Source: Pseudomonadota bacterium (GTDB lineage: Bacteria > Pseudomonadota > Gammaproteobacteria > Burkholderiales > JAJZQI01). From it: a DNA stretch of 48,225 nt. The translations under genes were made by a program, and so were the position numbers. The stretch lies in contig JAJZTZ010000003.1 of assembly GCA_021847305.1 (NCBI GenBank), positions 1 through 48,225 of the forward strand. Direction: 5' to 3'. This document shows positions 1 to 9,289 of the stretch, piece after piece. Position 1 is the first letter of the stretch. Every line of letters begins with the position of its first letter. The notes under the pieces were generated by a model that had not been told where the DNA came from, ran no database searches, and saw only the letters and a list, made by a program, of their open reading frames with translations.

Positions 1-1190
1 TGTGCATTGCCACCGGTCTGATGAGTTTTCCACTTGCCAGCTGGGCGGCTACGAATACAGCGAATTACTGGCTGAGCGTTACAACAGACAGTGGCGGCAT
101 GGGCTCAGCCATGACCAAACAAGCCGCCACCGAGTCCGCCGGCGGTTTTCTGGGCGGCCTTTTTGGCAGCCTCAGCAGCAAGGTTTCCGGCCCGACGCGC
201 ACACTGAGTCTGCAACTGAATTCACCGCAAAGCTTGCCTGCCGGCCCCAATGCCCTGCACGACATCCCCAAGGGCATGTCAATGGGAGACAGTCTGCCGC
301 TTGTCATCCCCGAGTTTGTTACCAGCTCGGCGGAAAAAGAGGAACAAACGCCTTTTGAACGGGGTGAAAAGCCCAAAGGACGCCTGCTGATTTACTGGGG
401 CTGCGGCGACAAGACGGGCTCCGGCCAGCCCAAAGTGATCGACTTCGCCAAAGTCACGAGTATGGCCGGCATGCCCAGTCATCACGGCTCAGCCGTTTAC
501 CCGCCATCCCCCAGCCGCGGCAAAATCTACGCGGCCTGGCCAAACAAGGAAAACAGCAAGCGCATTCCGTCTGACGCCTCACTGGTCGGCGACCATTTTG
601 TTCACGGCAACTATACTCCGGACATCCGCTTCAGCATTGGCAAGCAGCAGGATTTCATGGCCCCGGTAGAATTGAGCAACAACGGCAACACACTGAAGTG
701 GAAAGACATTCCGACCTCAATCGGCTTTTTCATCATGGCAAGCGGCAGCAATGCCAACGGCGACATGATTGTCTGGACGTCCAGCCGCGAAGCCGACACG
801 GGCTGGGGCATGATGGATTTCATGCCCACACCTGACGTGCGCAAGTTCGTCAAAAACAAAGTCGTGCTGCCTGGCGACGCGAGCGAATGCACTGTGCCCG
901 CGGAAGTCGCCGATAAAAGTCAGGGCCTGATGGTGCAGATGATTGCCTACGGCGAAGACATGAACGCTGCCTGGCCGGCAAAACCGGAAAAACCCCAGGC
1001 CTATGTGAAAGTACGCCTCAAGTCGGTTGGCTCACTGATGCTGGGCGGCACAAGCGGTGCCGCCAAAGCCGGCGGCGGCAGTTACAGCGCAGCGGGTGGC
1101 CGCAGCTACAGTTCGCCCCCGAAAGAGAAAAGCGACAGCGAAAAAGCCATTGATGGCGTGAAATCGATCCGTGGCCTGTTCGGCTTCTGA
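1..1190 (+). CDS. Hypothetical secreted/exported protein, 5' truncated by window edge
   Basis: Open reading frame continues upstream of nt 21 in frame 3 (CIATGLMSFPLASWA looks like the end of a signal peptide); Gly/Ser-rich C-terminus; stop TGA at 1188-1190. Confidence 0.7.
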   Translation, partial: CIATGLMSFPLASWAATNTANYWLSVTTDSGGMGSAMTKQAATESAGGFLGGLFGSLSSKVSGPTRTLSLQLNSPQSLPAGPNALHDIPKGMSMGDSLPLVIPEFVTSSAEKEEQTPFERGEKPKGRLLIYWGCGDKTGSGQPKVIDFAKVTSMAGMPSHHGSAVYPPSPSRGKIYAAWPNKENSKRIPSDASLVGDHFVHGNYTPDIRFSIGKQQDFMAPVELSNNGNTLKWKDIPTSIGFFIMASGSNANGDMIVWTSSREADTGWGMMDFMPTPDVRKFVKNKVVLPGDASECTVPAEVADKSQGLMVQMIAYGEDMNAAWPAKPEKPQAYVKVRLKSVGSLMLGGTSGAAKAGGGSYSAAGGRSYSSPPKEKSDSEKAIDGVKSIRGLFGF

Positions 1191-2607
1191 TCAATTTGCT
1201 GATCCCGCCACGCGCAGGGATCAGCCCATTTCATTGCAGCGGCTGTTTTACCAGCCGCTGCCTCATCTTGTGCTGATTTTTGCCTGCGTACTGACGGTCT
1301 ATGCCAACAGCCTGCACGGCAGCTTTCAGTATGATGACTTCAATGTCATTGTCGACGAGCCCCGCGTTCACAGCTGGTCAGCCTGGCTGGCCTCAATGCC
1401 GGGCATCCGGCCTCTGCTCAAGGCCAGCTACGTATTCAGCTGGAAAACAGGCAGCGTCGTCGGATTTCATCTTTTCAATCTGGCCTGCCACCTGCTCAAC
1501 GCCTTGCTGGTCTACGTACTGGGCCGACTGTTTTTCGCCGGGTACAGCACGCTTTCAGATGACCGAATCAATCTCGCCGCTCTATTAGCAGCCTTGCTGT
1601 TTGCCCTCCACCCTGCCAACACGGAAGCAGTGACCTATATCAGCGGCCGCTCGCTCTCGCTTACCGCCAGCTTTTATCTTGCCGCCCTGACAGCTTATCT
1701 ATACGGCAAACAAAAAACCTGGCTGCGCTGGCTGGCATTATGGCTGTTTGCACTGGCTCTCGGCGTCAAGGAAGTTGCTGTCACTTTGCCCTTTGCGCTC
1801 TGGCTATGGCAAGCCGACGGTTCGGCCAGACTGGCCCGACTGTGGCCATTTTTTGCTTTGCTGGGTGCCGTCGCTTTGGTGCTGCTGCTCACCCCCGTCT
1901 ATGATGCGGTGGTGTTCCACAGCTTTTCCTACCGCAGCCTGCAGGACAATCTGTCTCCTGCCATGGCCGGGGTTGCGTATCTGTTTAAAACGCTGCTGTG
2001 GCCGATGCACCTGAGCATAGACCCGGCCATTGATGTGCGATCAACAGGCTCGCCCGTTCCATTCATCCAGTTCGCGGTTATTGTGCTACTGGCCGGACTG
2101 GCCGCCTGGCGAATTCGCAGACGCCCGGGCGCGCTAAAGATTCTGGCTTTTGCCCTGTTATGGTTTTTCCTGCACCTGTTACCCACCCACAGCCTGATCC
2201 CCCGACTTGATCCGGCCAATGACCGTCATCTCTATCTTGCGGCCATAGGCCCCTGTTTTGCCTTGGCCTATGTCCTGACTGCACCGGGTATGATGTCGCG
2301 GGCGCTTGCCGGCAGCCTCGCGGTCACCCTGCTGACAGTGCTTGCAGGGCTGACCCTGATGCGTAATGAGGCATACCGGAGCGAAATCAGCCTGTGGCAA
2401 GCCGCAGCACACGTCTCGCCGAACAAACCCCGGGTGCAGAACAATCTGGGTTATGCGCTGGCTTTGCAGGGGCGTTATGCCGAGGCAGAGCGGGCATACA
2501 GATACGCACTGCAGGAAGATCCGAATTTCAGCAAGGCAAAAGAAAATTTGCTCATCCTGCAGTCACAGACAAAGGAGACAAGGCGTGCCGCAATCGCCGA
2601 ACACTAG
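1171..2607 (+). CDS. Polytopic membrane protein with C-terminal TPR repeat (TMTC/DUF1736-like putative glycosyltransferase); start uncertain
   Basis: Many hydrophobic segments, N-terminal YANSLHGSFQYDDFNVI motif, C-terminal NNLGYALALQGRYAEAERAYRYALQEDPNFSKAKENL TPR. The track start is GTG and overlaps the previous gene. Confidence 0.7.
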   Translation: MACSASDQFADPATRRDQPISLQRLFYQPLPHLVLIFACVLTVYANSLHGSFQYDDFNVIVDEPRVHSWSAWLASMPGIRPLLKASYVFSWKTGSVVGFHLFNLACHLLNALLVYVLGRLFFAGYSTLSDDRINLAALLAALLFALHPANTEAVTYISGRSLSLTASFYLAALTAYLYGKQKTWLRWLALWLFALALGVKEVAVTLPFALWLWQADGSARLARLWPFFALLGAVALVLLLTPVYDAVVFHSFSYRSLQDNLSPAMAGVAYLFKTLLWPMHLSIDPAIDVRSTGSPVPFIQFAVIVLLAGLAAWRIRRRPGALKILAFALLWFFLHLLPTHSLIPRLDPANDRHLYLAAIGPCFALAYVLTAPGMMSRALAGSLAVTLLTVLAGLTLMRNEAYRSEISLWQAAAHVSPNKPRVQNNLGYALALQGRYAEAERAYRYALQEDPNFSKAKENLLILQSQTKETRRAAIAEH

Positions 2608-2689
2608 CCTTTCGATTTGCCCCCGGTATATTGTGTTTTTATGATATTATCAGCGGCTCGTTTGTTTCCCATAACGTGTTTCGCAGGAC

Positions 2690-3559
2690 ATGCCGCACGC
2701 CGAACTCTCGCTCATTGAGCAGCTCAACACCAACAGCGACCCGTATCACGACCCGCTCAAGCATCTGGACTGGAGCGAGTTGCGCACGGACGAGTTCTGG
2801 CTGCCCGAGTCGGCTGTGTCACTGGCTGGCGTGCCCGAATACGAGGCGCTGCCGGAAAGCACCCGCAAACGCCTGTCGCAGTACGAATTCATCGGTTTTA
2901 CCCAGGCCGGCCTGTGGCTGGAATCCATTTTCATGGAGCGGTTGGGACGCAGCCTGAAAAACACCCAGGCGCTGGCCGAACATGCTTATTATCTGCACGA
3001 AATCCGCGAAGAAGCCGGCCATAGCCTGATGTTCCTCAAGCTGATGGAAACCAGCGGCCTGCGCCTGCCGGGCATCTGGCAACGGCGGCCCAAATTCGCC
3101 GATTTCGTCGGTCGCAATACGCCGGTGTCCACCACGCTGTTCTGGCTGGCCGTTGTGGTTGGCGAAGAAGTGCCGGACAAGATGAACCGCCATGTGCGCG
3201 TGCACGGCGAAAAGTCGATCAATCCGCTGGTACGGCAGATGTGCACCCTGCACATCATCGACGAGGCCCGCCATATTGCCCATGCCCGCAGCGCCCTGGT
3301 GGACAGCCTGAAGGGAAAAGGTGCGCTGACCCGCATCATGCTGACTCCGGTGGTCAACTATCTGCTCAAGCAGTTCGTCAACACGTTCTACCTCCCCACT
3401 CCCGAAGTGTATGAACTGTCCGGCCTGACCCCCGGCAAGGACTGGGTGGGAAAAGCTCGGCGCAATCCGCAGCGCCAGGTCTTCATCGCCCAGTGCGTCA
3501 ACCCGACACTGAATTTCCTGCGCGAGCAGGGATTCAGGCTCGACGTTCCCAAGCTTTAA
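2690..3559 (+). CDS. AurF-like diiron oxygenase family protein
   Basis: Ferritin-like diiron motifs: EEAGH, GEEVPDKMNRH, DEARH. Confidence 0.75.
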   Translation: MPHAELSLIEQLNTNSDPYHDPLKHLDWSELRTDEFWLPESAVSLAGVPEYEALPESTRKRLSQYEFIGFTQAGLWLESIFMERLGRSLKNTQALAEHAYYLHEIREEAGHSLMFLKLMETSGLRLPGIWQRRPKFADFVGRNTPVSTTLFWLAVVVGEEVPDKMNRHVRVHGEKSINPLVRQMCTLHIIDEARHIAHARSALVDSLKGKGALTRIMLTPVVNYLLKQFVNTFYLPTPEVYELSGLTPGKDWVGKARRNPQRQVFIAQCVNPTLNFLREQGFRLDVPKL

Positions 3560-3579
3560 TCTCAAAGCGCCAGAAATGT

Positions 3580-3620
3580 GCAGCGGGCGCAGTCTGACTT
3601 GCGCCGGCTGCTATTTCTTT
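3580..3620 (+). terminator. Intrinsic terminator downstream of AurF-like gene, overlapping the 3' end of the convergent sulP gene
   Basis: GCAGCGGGCGCA-gtctgact-TGCGCCGGCTGC (11 of 12 pairs) followed by TATTTCTTTTT. Confidence 0.55.
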
Positions 3621-5245
3621 TTCGCCACCTCGGCCAGCGTATTCACTGCAATCACGCAGTGACTGCCCACCTCGTCGATCAAACCGGCATTTTTGACTTT
3701 TTCCGCCACATTACTGCGCATGCCGCACAGAATCAGGCGCGTGCCGTTTTTGTCGCATGACTTGAGCAGGCTCGCCAACGAACGCAAGCCGGTGGCATCA
3801 ATGATCGGCACCGCATGCATGCGCAGCACCAGAGTCTTGGTATGGCTTTGCAGGCGCTCCAGTGTGGTTTCGATACGCTCGGCCACGCCAAAGAAATACG
3901 GCCCTTCCATCGAGTACACCACCGTACCGGCCGGCCATTCCATGTCCTGATCAGCCAATTCGCTTTTCAACGCCTCTTCCGACTGCTGCTCCAGCACCAC
4001 GGTTTCCGACATGCGCTTCATGAACAGCAATACCGCCAGCAACACGCCAATATTGACCGCAATCACCAGATCGGCAAATACCGTGAGAACAAACGTAATC
4101 AGCATCACGACGACGTCGGCACGCGGTGCAGTCAGCAGGGTATGGCGAAAATGCCGCCACTCGCTCATGTTGTAGGCCACCACAAAGAGAATGGCCGCCA
4201 GTGCCGCCAGAGGAATCTGCGATGCCAGGGGTGCGAGCAACAGCACGATGAGAATCAGCGTGATCGAGTGCACGATGCCGGCCAGCGGACTGGTGCCGCC
4301 GTTGCGGATATTGGTGGCGGTTCGGGCGATGGCGCCGGTGGCGGCAAACCCGCCGAACAGCGGCGAAACCATATTGGCCAGCCCCTGCCCGACCAGCTCC
4401 TGATTGGAATCATGCCGCGTGCCAGCCATGCTGTCGGCCACCACCGCGGACAGCAACGATTCGATGGCACCCAGCAAGGCAATGGTGAAAGCCGGGCCGA
4501 TCAGACGCAGGACATCGTCGAACTGCATGCTCGGCAGGGAAAATGATGGCAATTGCTGCGGCAAGCCGCCGAACGTGCTGCCCAGTGTGGCCACTTGCGG
4601 TGAGTCCCAGAAACTTTGCAGCAGCGTGGCCGCCACCATGGCCACCAGCGGTGCCGGTACGCGCCGCAGCACCTTGGGCGAAAGCAGCAGAACAGCCAGG
4701 GTAAACGCGCCTAACAGGGTCGTCGGCACATTCAGTTGCGGCAGACTCTGTAGCAGGTGCCAGAGTTTTTCGTGAAAATGTGCATTGGCGCCGCCAGCCG
4801 GGTGCAGACCGAAAAAGTCCTTCCACTGACCGACGAAGATAATCACCGCAATACCGGCGGTAAATCCGGTGATGACGGGATCGGGAATAAAGCGGATAAC
4901 GTTGCCGAGCCGTGCCAGTCCCATGGCAAGCAGCATGACACCGGCCATCAGCGTGGCGATTTGCAAGCCGCTGATGCCATATTTGGCGGTGATACCCGCA
5001 AGAATAACGATGAAGGCACCGGTAGGGCCGGAAATCTGCACCCGGCTGCCGCCGAACAGACTGGTCATGAAACCGGCAACGATGGCGGTGTACAGGCCCT
5101 GTTCGGGCTTGGCTCCGCTGGCTATGGCAAAGGCCATGGCCAGCGGCAAGGCAACCACGCCGACGATTACACCTGCCAGAAGATTGGTCATCCAGTGCTG
5201 TCTGGAAAACAGCCCTGCCCGTTTTGCTTCGAGAAATGCAATCAT
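3611..5245 (-). CDS. SulP family anion (sulfate) permease with C-terminal STAS domain
   Basis: Polytopic N-terminus (NLLAGVIVGVVALPLAMAFAIASGAKPEQGLYTAIVAGF), C-terminal STAS (VLRMHAVPIIDATGLRSLASL). Confidence 0.92.
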   Translation of the reverse strand: MIAFLEAKRAGLFSRQHWMTNLLAGVIVGVVALPLAMAFAIASGAKPEQGLYTAIVAGFMTSLFGGSRVQISGPTGAFIVILAGITAKYGISGLQIATLMAGVMLLAMGLARLGNVIRFIPDPVITGFTAGIAVIIFVGQWKDFFGLHPAGGANAHFHEKLWHLLQSLPQLNVPTTLLGAFTLAVLLLSPKVLRRVPAPLVAMVAATLLQSFWDSPQVATLGSTFGGLPQQLPSFSLPSMQFDDVLRLIGPAFTIALLGAIESLLSAVVADSMAGTRHDSNQELVGQGLANMVSPLFGGFAATGAIARTATNIRNGGTSPLAGIVHSITLILIVLLLAPLASQIPLAALAAILFVVAYNMSEWRHFRHTLLTAPRADVVVMLITFVLTVFADLVIAVNIGVLLAVLLFMKRMSETVVLEQQSEEALKSELADQDMEWPAGTVVYSMEGPYFFGVAERIETTLERLQSHTKTLVLRMHAVPIIDATGLRSLASLLKSCDKNGTRLILCGMRSNVAEKVKNAGLIDEVGSHCVIAVNTLAEVAKKK

Positions 5246-5351
5246 CGCGCCTCACCACTGTATACACTGCAACATTACAATTATATAGGGCGAAAACACC
5301 CTGGCAGCAATATGGCTTTATGGCGGGCGAACGCCTGCCTCCCGACAAAAC

Positions 5352-5378
5352 AAAAAAGGGCTTCCACCGGAAGCCCTT
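5352..5378 (-). terminator. Intrinsic terminator of the phosphatase operon (minus strand)
   Basis: AAGGGCTTCC-acc-GGAAGCCCTT perfect 10-bp stem with six A on the + strand side (U-tract on minus strand). Confidence 0.75.
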
Positions 5379-5431
5379 GCACTGCCGCTGCAGACCGGAC
5401 AAATCCGGCCCCAGGGGCAAACACAGCATTC

Positions 5432-5591
5432 TTAAGCAAGCGCTGATTTATTCCATTTATGGAATAAATCAGCAGGGCGGCTGCGCGGCACATGTCCGCA
5501 CAGCCTCACACTTTCAATGACTTGCGTCATTGAGCGGCCGGGCGAGAAATCTGCCCGGCACGGAAACGCAAATAAATCAGCGTTTCCTTAA
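5432..5591 (-). repeat. Structured MITE-like element, copy 1 (core 5436-5587, 152 bp, TTAA on both flanks)
   Basis: Terminal inverted repeats GGAAACGCTGATTTATT / GCAAGCGCTGATTTATT; five internal hairpins; nearly the same sequence as copy 3 and related to copy 2. Confidence 0.85.
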
Positions 5592-5617
5592 AACACGCTA
5601 TTGCGGCGCTTGCGCAC

Positions 5618-7519
5618 TCAGTCCAGTTTACCCAGCGGGATATAGCCGACCATGCCGCGCTTGTCGACGTGGCTGGCCATATCCTCGCGGATTTCCACCG
5701 GATACTTGCTCAGATCGTCGTCCGCTCCCGGATGCTGCACATTGGCCATGAGGTAGGCATAACCATCCGCCGTGACCACCGGAGCAAGGCCGGTCCATTC
5801 CGCGCCGATGGGCGCCGTGGCAAGGCGGGTCAGCTGACCGGAAACGGTATTGTAGGCCCACAGCATGTTGTTGAGATGGTTGCCGCTGTCTTCGCCGATG
5901 AACAGAGTGCGCATTTGTGGCGAATACTTGATGTTGTCGGGATTGCCGATGCGCTCCGGATCGCACTTGTCGTGACTGTCAGCCACCGGGTTGGGCCTGC
6001 CGGTCAGCAACGCGCGGGTAGCGCCTGCCACCCAGCGGCTGTTGATCGGTTTGCCGAGCATGTCGCGCGCCTGCGGCTGCAACGAAGACGCGTAAACGAC
6101 GCCGCAGGCAAGCGCGCCATCCGGATCGGACAGGGAAATATCGTTCTGCGGCCGTTCGCCGTTCTTGCCGGTTGGCATACCGCCCTCGGCGTACGACACG
6201 GCAAAGTACAGCTGCCGGTCAGCCGGATTGGAGGTCAAGCCTTCCATTTTGCTGAATTCGGTCGTTGCACCCAGGTAGGCCGCATAACGACGGGTTTCCA
6301 GGAATGCGGCGGTTTTTTCCATACCGGGTTTGAGCTTCAGATATTCCAGACGGGTGACCCCGCCGGTGCCACCATAGACAAATACCGGGCGGTAGCCGGC
6401 AAAGCGCTGCGGATTCTGCTGATAGCCTTCGGCGGTAACGAAGTCGAAGATTTCAGAGAAGCGCAGCTTGCTGCGGATCATGGACCGCACCTCGGCATCG
6501 GTGGCGTGTCCCAGGCGAATCCACTGCAGATTAGCCTTGCCGCCGTTGCTGCCGTCAGTCTGGTTCCACTTGGCCGCGTACAGGGTACCCGAGGACAGGT
6601 CACCGGCACGATCAGCCACGTACATCCCCATCATCACATCACGCCCGTCGTCGCTCAGGTATACGGTACGCCGGTCAGGCATGACGGTGCCGAGTTCATG
6701 GGAAAAGCGCCCCATGGAATAGTGCTTGACGATGTGCCCTGCGCCCCGGCTATCGACCCGGACTTCGGTAATAAAGCCATAGGCGTAGGGATTGGCACCG
6801 CCATCGCGAGTCAGCTTGCCGGACGTGCCAAGATAGGCATTCATGGCTTCCAGCGGCACGCGTTCGAAATTGCGCGCATCCGGCTCATATTCCTCGCTGC
6901 CCAGGTGCGTATTCCAGGGAGTTTTCTCGCCGGCGCAAGGGGTCCACAGACCGTCCACCGATTTCATGTCGACATTTTTCAGGCTGACAGCCTGCAATGC
7001 GCCGCTGGCCGGGTCCTGCTTCAGTGTGGCTACGTTGATCGCCATGGGCAGCTTGCCGTACAGATTAACCCGGGCCGGTGCCGCGCCAGTAGCGGGAGCA
7101 TCGGTATCGTACTCGAAGTGCGTCACCAGATAGTAGGCCGACTGCTTGCCGTTGCGCTGCTCAATCAGCGAGTTGGAATCCGGTCCTTTGGCATAGAACG
7201 GCCCCTGCCCCTCATGCGCCGACTCATCATAGCTGGTCAGCATGAGCGGCTTGCCTTCCCGGTTGACGATCTGGCCGGCCGGCCAGCCGCCCACCACGTC
7301 GCCGGAGTGGTAGAGCACGTGATAGGCCAACGGCAGGCTGCGCGCTGCGCCGTCCGCTCCGGTCACGCTGACACTGGCGCTGCTGTGTACCCGGGTCATT
7401 TCACTGGCACCGCTGGGCAGGGATGAGGGGGCAAAGCTCACCTCGGCCCCCTGCGCTGTGACACTGCACAGGGCCAGCAGGGCGGCGGTCAGGGGCTTGA
7501 GCATGATGCGTGATTTCAT
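5618..7519 (-). CDS. PhoX-like (DUF839) secreted phosphatase
   Basis: Signal peptide; DUF839/PhoX-type segments (TPWNTHLGSEEYEPDARNFE, ANPYAYGFITEVRVD, SMGRFSHELGTVMPDRRTVYLSDDGRDVMMGMYVADRAGDLSSGTLYAAKW). Confidence 0.82.
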   Translation of the reverse strand: MKSRIMLKPLTAALLALCSVTAQGAEVSFAPSSLPSGASEMTRVHSSASVSVTGADGAARSLPLAYHVLYHSGDVVGGWPAGQIVNREGKPLMLTSYDESAHEGQGPFYAKGPDSNSLIEQRNGKQSAYYLVTHFEYDTDAPATGAAPARVNLYGKLPMAINVATLKQDPASGALQAVSLKNVDMKSVDGLWTPCAGEKTPWNTHLGSEEYEPDARNFERVPLEAMNAYLGTSGKLTRDGGANPYAYGFITEVRVDSRGAGHIVKHYSMGRFSHELGTVMPDRRTVYLSDDGRDVMMGMYVADRAGDLSSGTLYAAKWNQTDGSNGGKANLQWIRLGHATDAEVRSMIRSKLRFSEIFDFVTAEGYQQNPQRFAGYRPVFVYGGTGGVTRLEYLKLKPGMEKTAAFLETRRYAAYLGATTEFSKMEGLTSNPADRQLYFAVSYAEGGMPTGKNGERPQNDISLSDPDGALACGVVYASSLQPQARDMLGKPINSRWVAGATRALLTGRPNPVADSHDKCDPERIGNPDNIKYSPQMRTLFIGEDSGNHLNNMLWAYNTVSGQLTRLATAPIGAEWTGLAPVVTADGYAYLMANVQHPGADDDLSKYPVEIREDMASHVDKRGMVGYIPLGKLD

Positions 7520-7549
7520 AAGGCAATACTTTCCAGACTGTCTTGTAGT

Positions 7550-9259
7550 TTACAACCCGCCCGCTGCCGGGCGGGAAAAATCGAACATATTCATCAGGTC
7601 ACCAATGGCCGGCCGATTCTCCGGCACATAAGGATTGGCTTTGCCATGCACCGGGTTGGGCAGATTGTCGCGGCTGCGCTGCGACAGGGTCGGCAAACCC
7701 CAGTTGCGTTCGATGAATTTAATGATCGAGGCATGATCGTAGTAGGTGTGGTCGATTTCGCCCTTGCGTGCGTAGGGCGATACAGCGATCAGCGGAATGC
7801 GTGTGCCGTCGCCGAAGAAATCGACGATCTGCACATAGCCGGAATCGTAGTAGCCGCCGCCTTCGTCAAAGGTCACGAGAATGGCGGTTTTCTTCCACAG
7901 TTCGGGATTGGACTGCACGCGCCGGACGATGTCCTGTACCAGCTCCTCGAAACCGGTTTCCATGGCATAACCGGGGTGACCGGATACGCTATCGTACGGG
8001 GCAATCACCGACACGGCCGGGAACGTTTTGGCGTTTTTCACATCGACATAGAAGCGTTGCAAATCCAGCAGTTTGCTCTTGTCCGGCCCGCTCATGGTGG
8101 AATGGAAGAACGTCTGCGTGTCACACATGCCACAGTATTCGCGGTCGGTCTTCTTGCCGTCATTGCGGCCACCGCTATACCACTTCCAGGACAGGCCGGC
8201 TTTGCTCATTGCATCGCCAATGCTGGGAATGATCTGCGGCGGCAGCAACCGGGTGCCCGGCCCCATCGGCAGCGAACGACCGTCTGCGGTATAGGATGGA
8301 TCGAGGTTGTTGACCATGTAATAGGCCCCCTCGGCACAGTTGCCGTTGTTGAACAGCTTGTACGGCAGAGTGCTGATATAGGCATTGATGGCCGATACGC
8401 CGGCGGCGTTGGGGTCGGCACAGTTGAGATAGCTGCCGCCATTTTCCACCAGTTGCTTGCCGCCCTTGAGCACATGCAGCTGAGTCACCAGGTTGGCCGG
8501 CGGCACGCCCATTTTGCCGTTTTCGGTATAGAAAGCGACATCGGCAGACGCCAGGGCAAAATAATTCTGCGCCGTGCCGCCCATGATGGACTGGTGGTAA
8601 TTGTCCGCAATCGAATACTGTTCAGCCAGCTTTTTGAAATACGGCGCGTCGCCCTGCGCCATGTTGTAAAAACCCATGGCAACGGCGCCCTGATAGGTCG
8701 GCACGGACTCCACCTGATCGACCTTATCGCCCAGATAAAAGCCGAAATGGTCGGCAGTCCAGACAAACAGATCGTTCTTACCGCCATTCACCTGCTGCCA
8801 CATCTGCAGGAAGCGGTGGATCGGATCCCCCGTATGCGCGCCATAGCTGACGTACTTGGTAATCTGGAACGGTCCGTTGGCAAGCTGCTGCGGGAATCGC
8901 GCATCCGGCACATCGTGCTGCTGGCCGAAAGCACCGGCGGCGTAGGGCTGCGGCAAAGATGCGTAATCGCCGGTAATGCGCGGCGTCGGACTGTAACCCT
9001 GGCTGGCATCGGCGGTGCGTTGCATGGCCAGATGATAGTTGGGCCCCGGTGTGCCATCGCTATTTACAATGCCGCGCGACAGGAGGTTCCATACTGTCTG
9101 CCCCTTGGGCGGCTGATACACGCCGTAGAGATTATCGAAGGTGCGGTTCTCCCCCACCACCACAATGACGTGTTCGATCGGCGTTTGCGCCTTGGGGGCG
9201 GCAAGCGCCACAAGCGGCGACAAAGCCAGGACAACAGCCGTTGCAATTCGTGACAGCAT
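7550..9259 (-). CDS. Secreted phosphoesterase family protein (phospholipase C / acid phosphatase type, PF04185-like)
   Basis: IEHVIVVVGENRTFDNLYGVY N-terminal catalytic motif, TYYDHASIIKFIERNWGL near the C-terminus. The track extends to a TTG at 9280; the ATG giving MLSRIATAVVLALSPLVALAA signal peptide is preferred. Confidence 0.87.
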   Translation of the reverse strand: MLSRIATAVVLALSPLVALAAPKAQTPIEHVIVVVGENRTFDNLYGVYQPPKGQTVWNLLSRGIVNSDGTPGPNYHLAMQRTADASQGYSPTPRITGDYASLPQPYAAGAFGQQHDVPDARFPQQLANGPFQITKYVSYGAHTGDPIHRFLQMWQQVNGGKNDLFVWTADHFGFYLGDKVDQVESVPTYQGAVAMGFYNMAQGDAPYFKKLAEQYSIADNYHQSIMGGTAQNYFALASADVAFYTENGKMGVPPANLVTQLHVLKGGKQLVENGGSYLNCADPNAAGVSAINAYISTLPYKLFNNGNCAEGAYYMVNNLDPSYTADGRSLPMGPGTRLLPPQIIPSIGDAMSKAGLSWKWYSGGRNDGKKTDREYCGMCDTQTFFHSTMSGPDKSKLLDLQRFYVDVKNAKTFPAVSVIAPYDSVSGHPGYAMETGFEELVQDIVRRVQSNPELWKKTAILVTFDEGGGYYDSGYVQIVDFFGDGTRIPLIAVSPYARKGEIDHTYYDHASIIKFIERNWGLPTLSQRSRDNLPNPVHGKANPYVPENRPAIGDLMNMFDFSRPAAGGL

Positions 9260-9289
9260 GGACACTCTCTCTTTAGACAAAATTGACTG

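Noticed and set aside
5669-7426. 585-aa + strand ORF antisense to the PhoX-like gene
   Set aside because: No recognisable domain; typical antisense ORF of a GC-rich gene; the minus-strand gene has clear family motifs and signal peptide.
7646-9253. 535-aa + strand ORF antisense to the phosphoesterase gene
   Set aside because: Same antisense artefact; His/Gly/Arg-rich low-quality composition, no domain.
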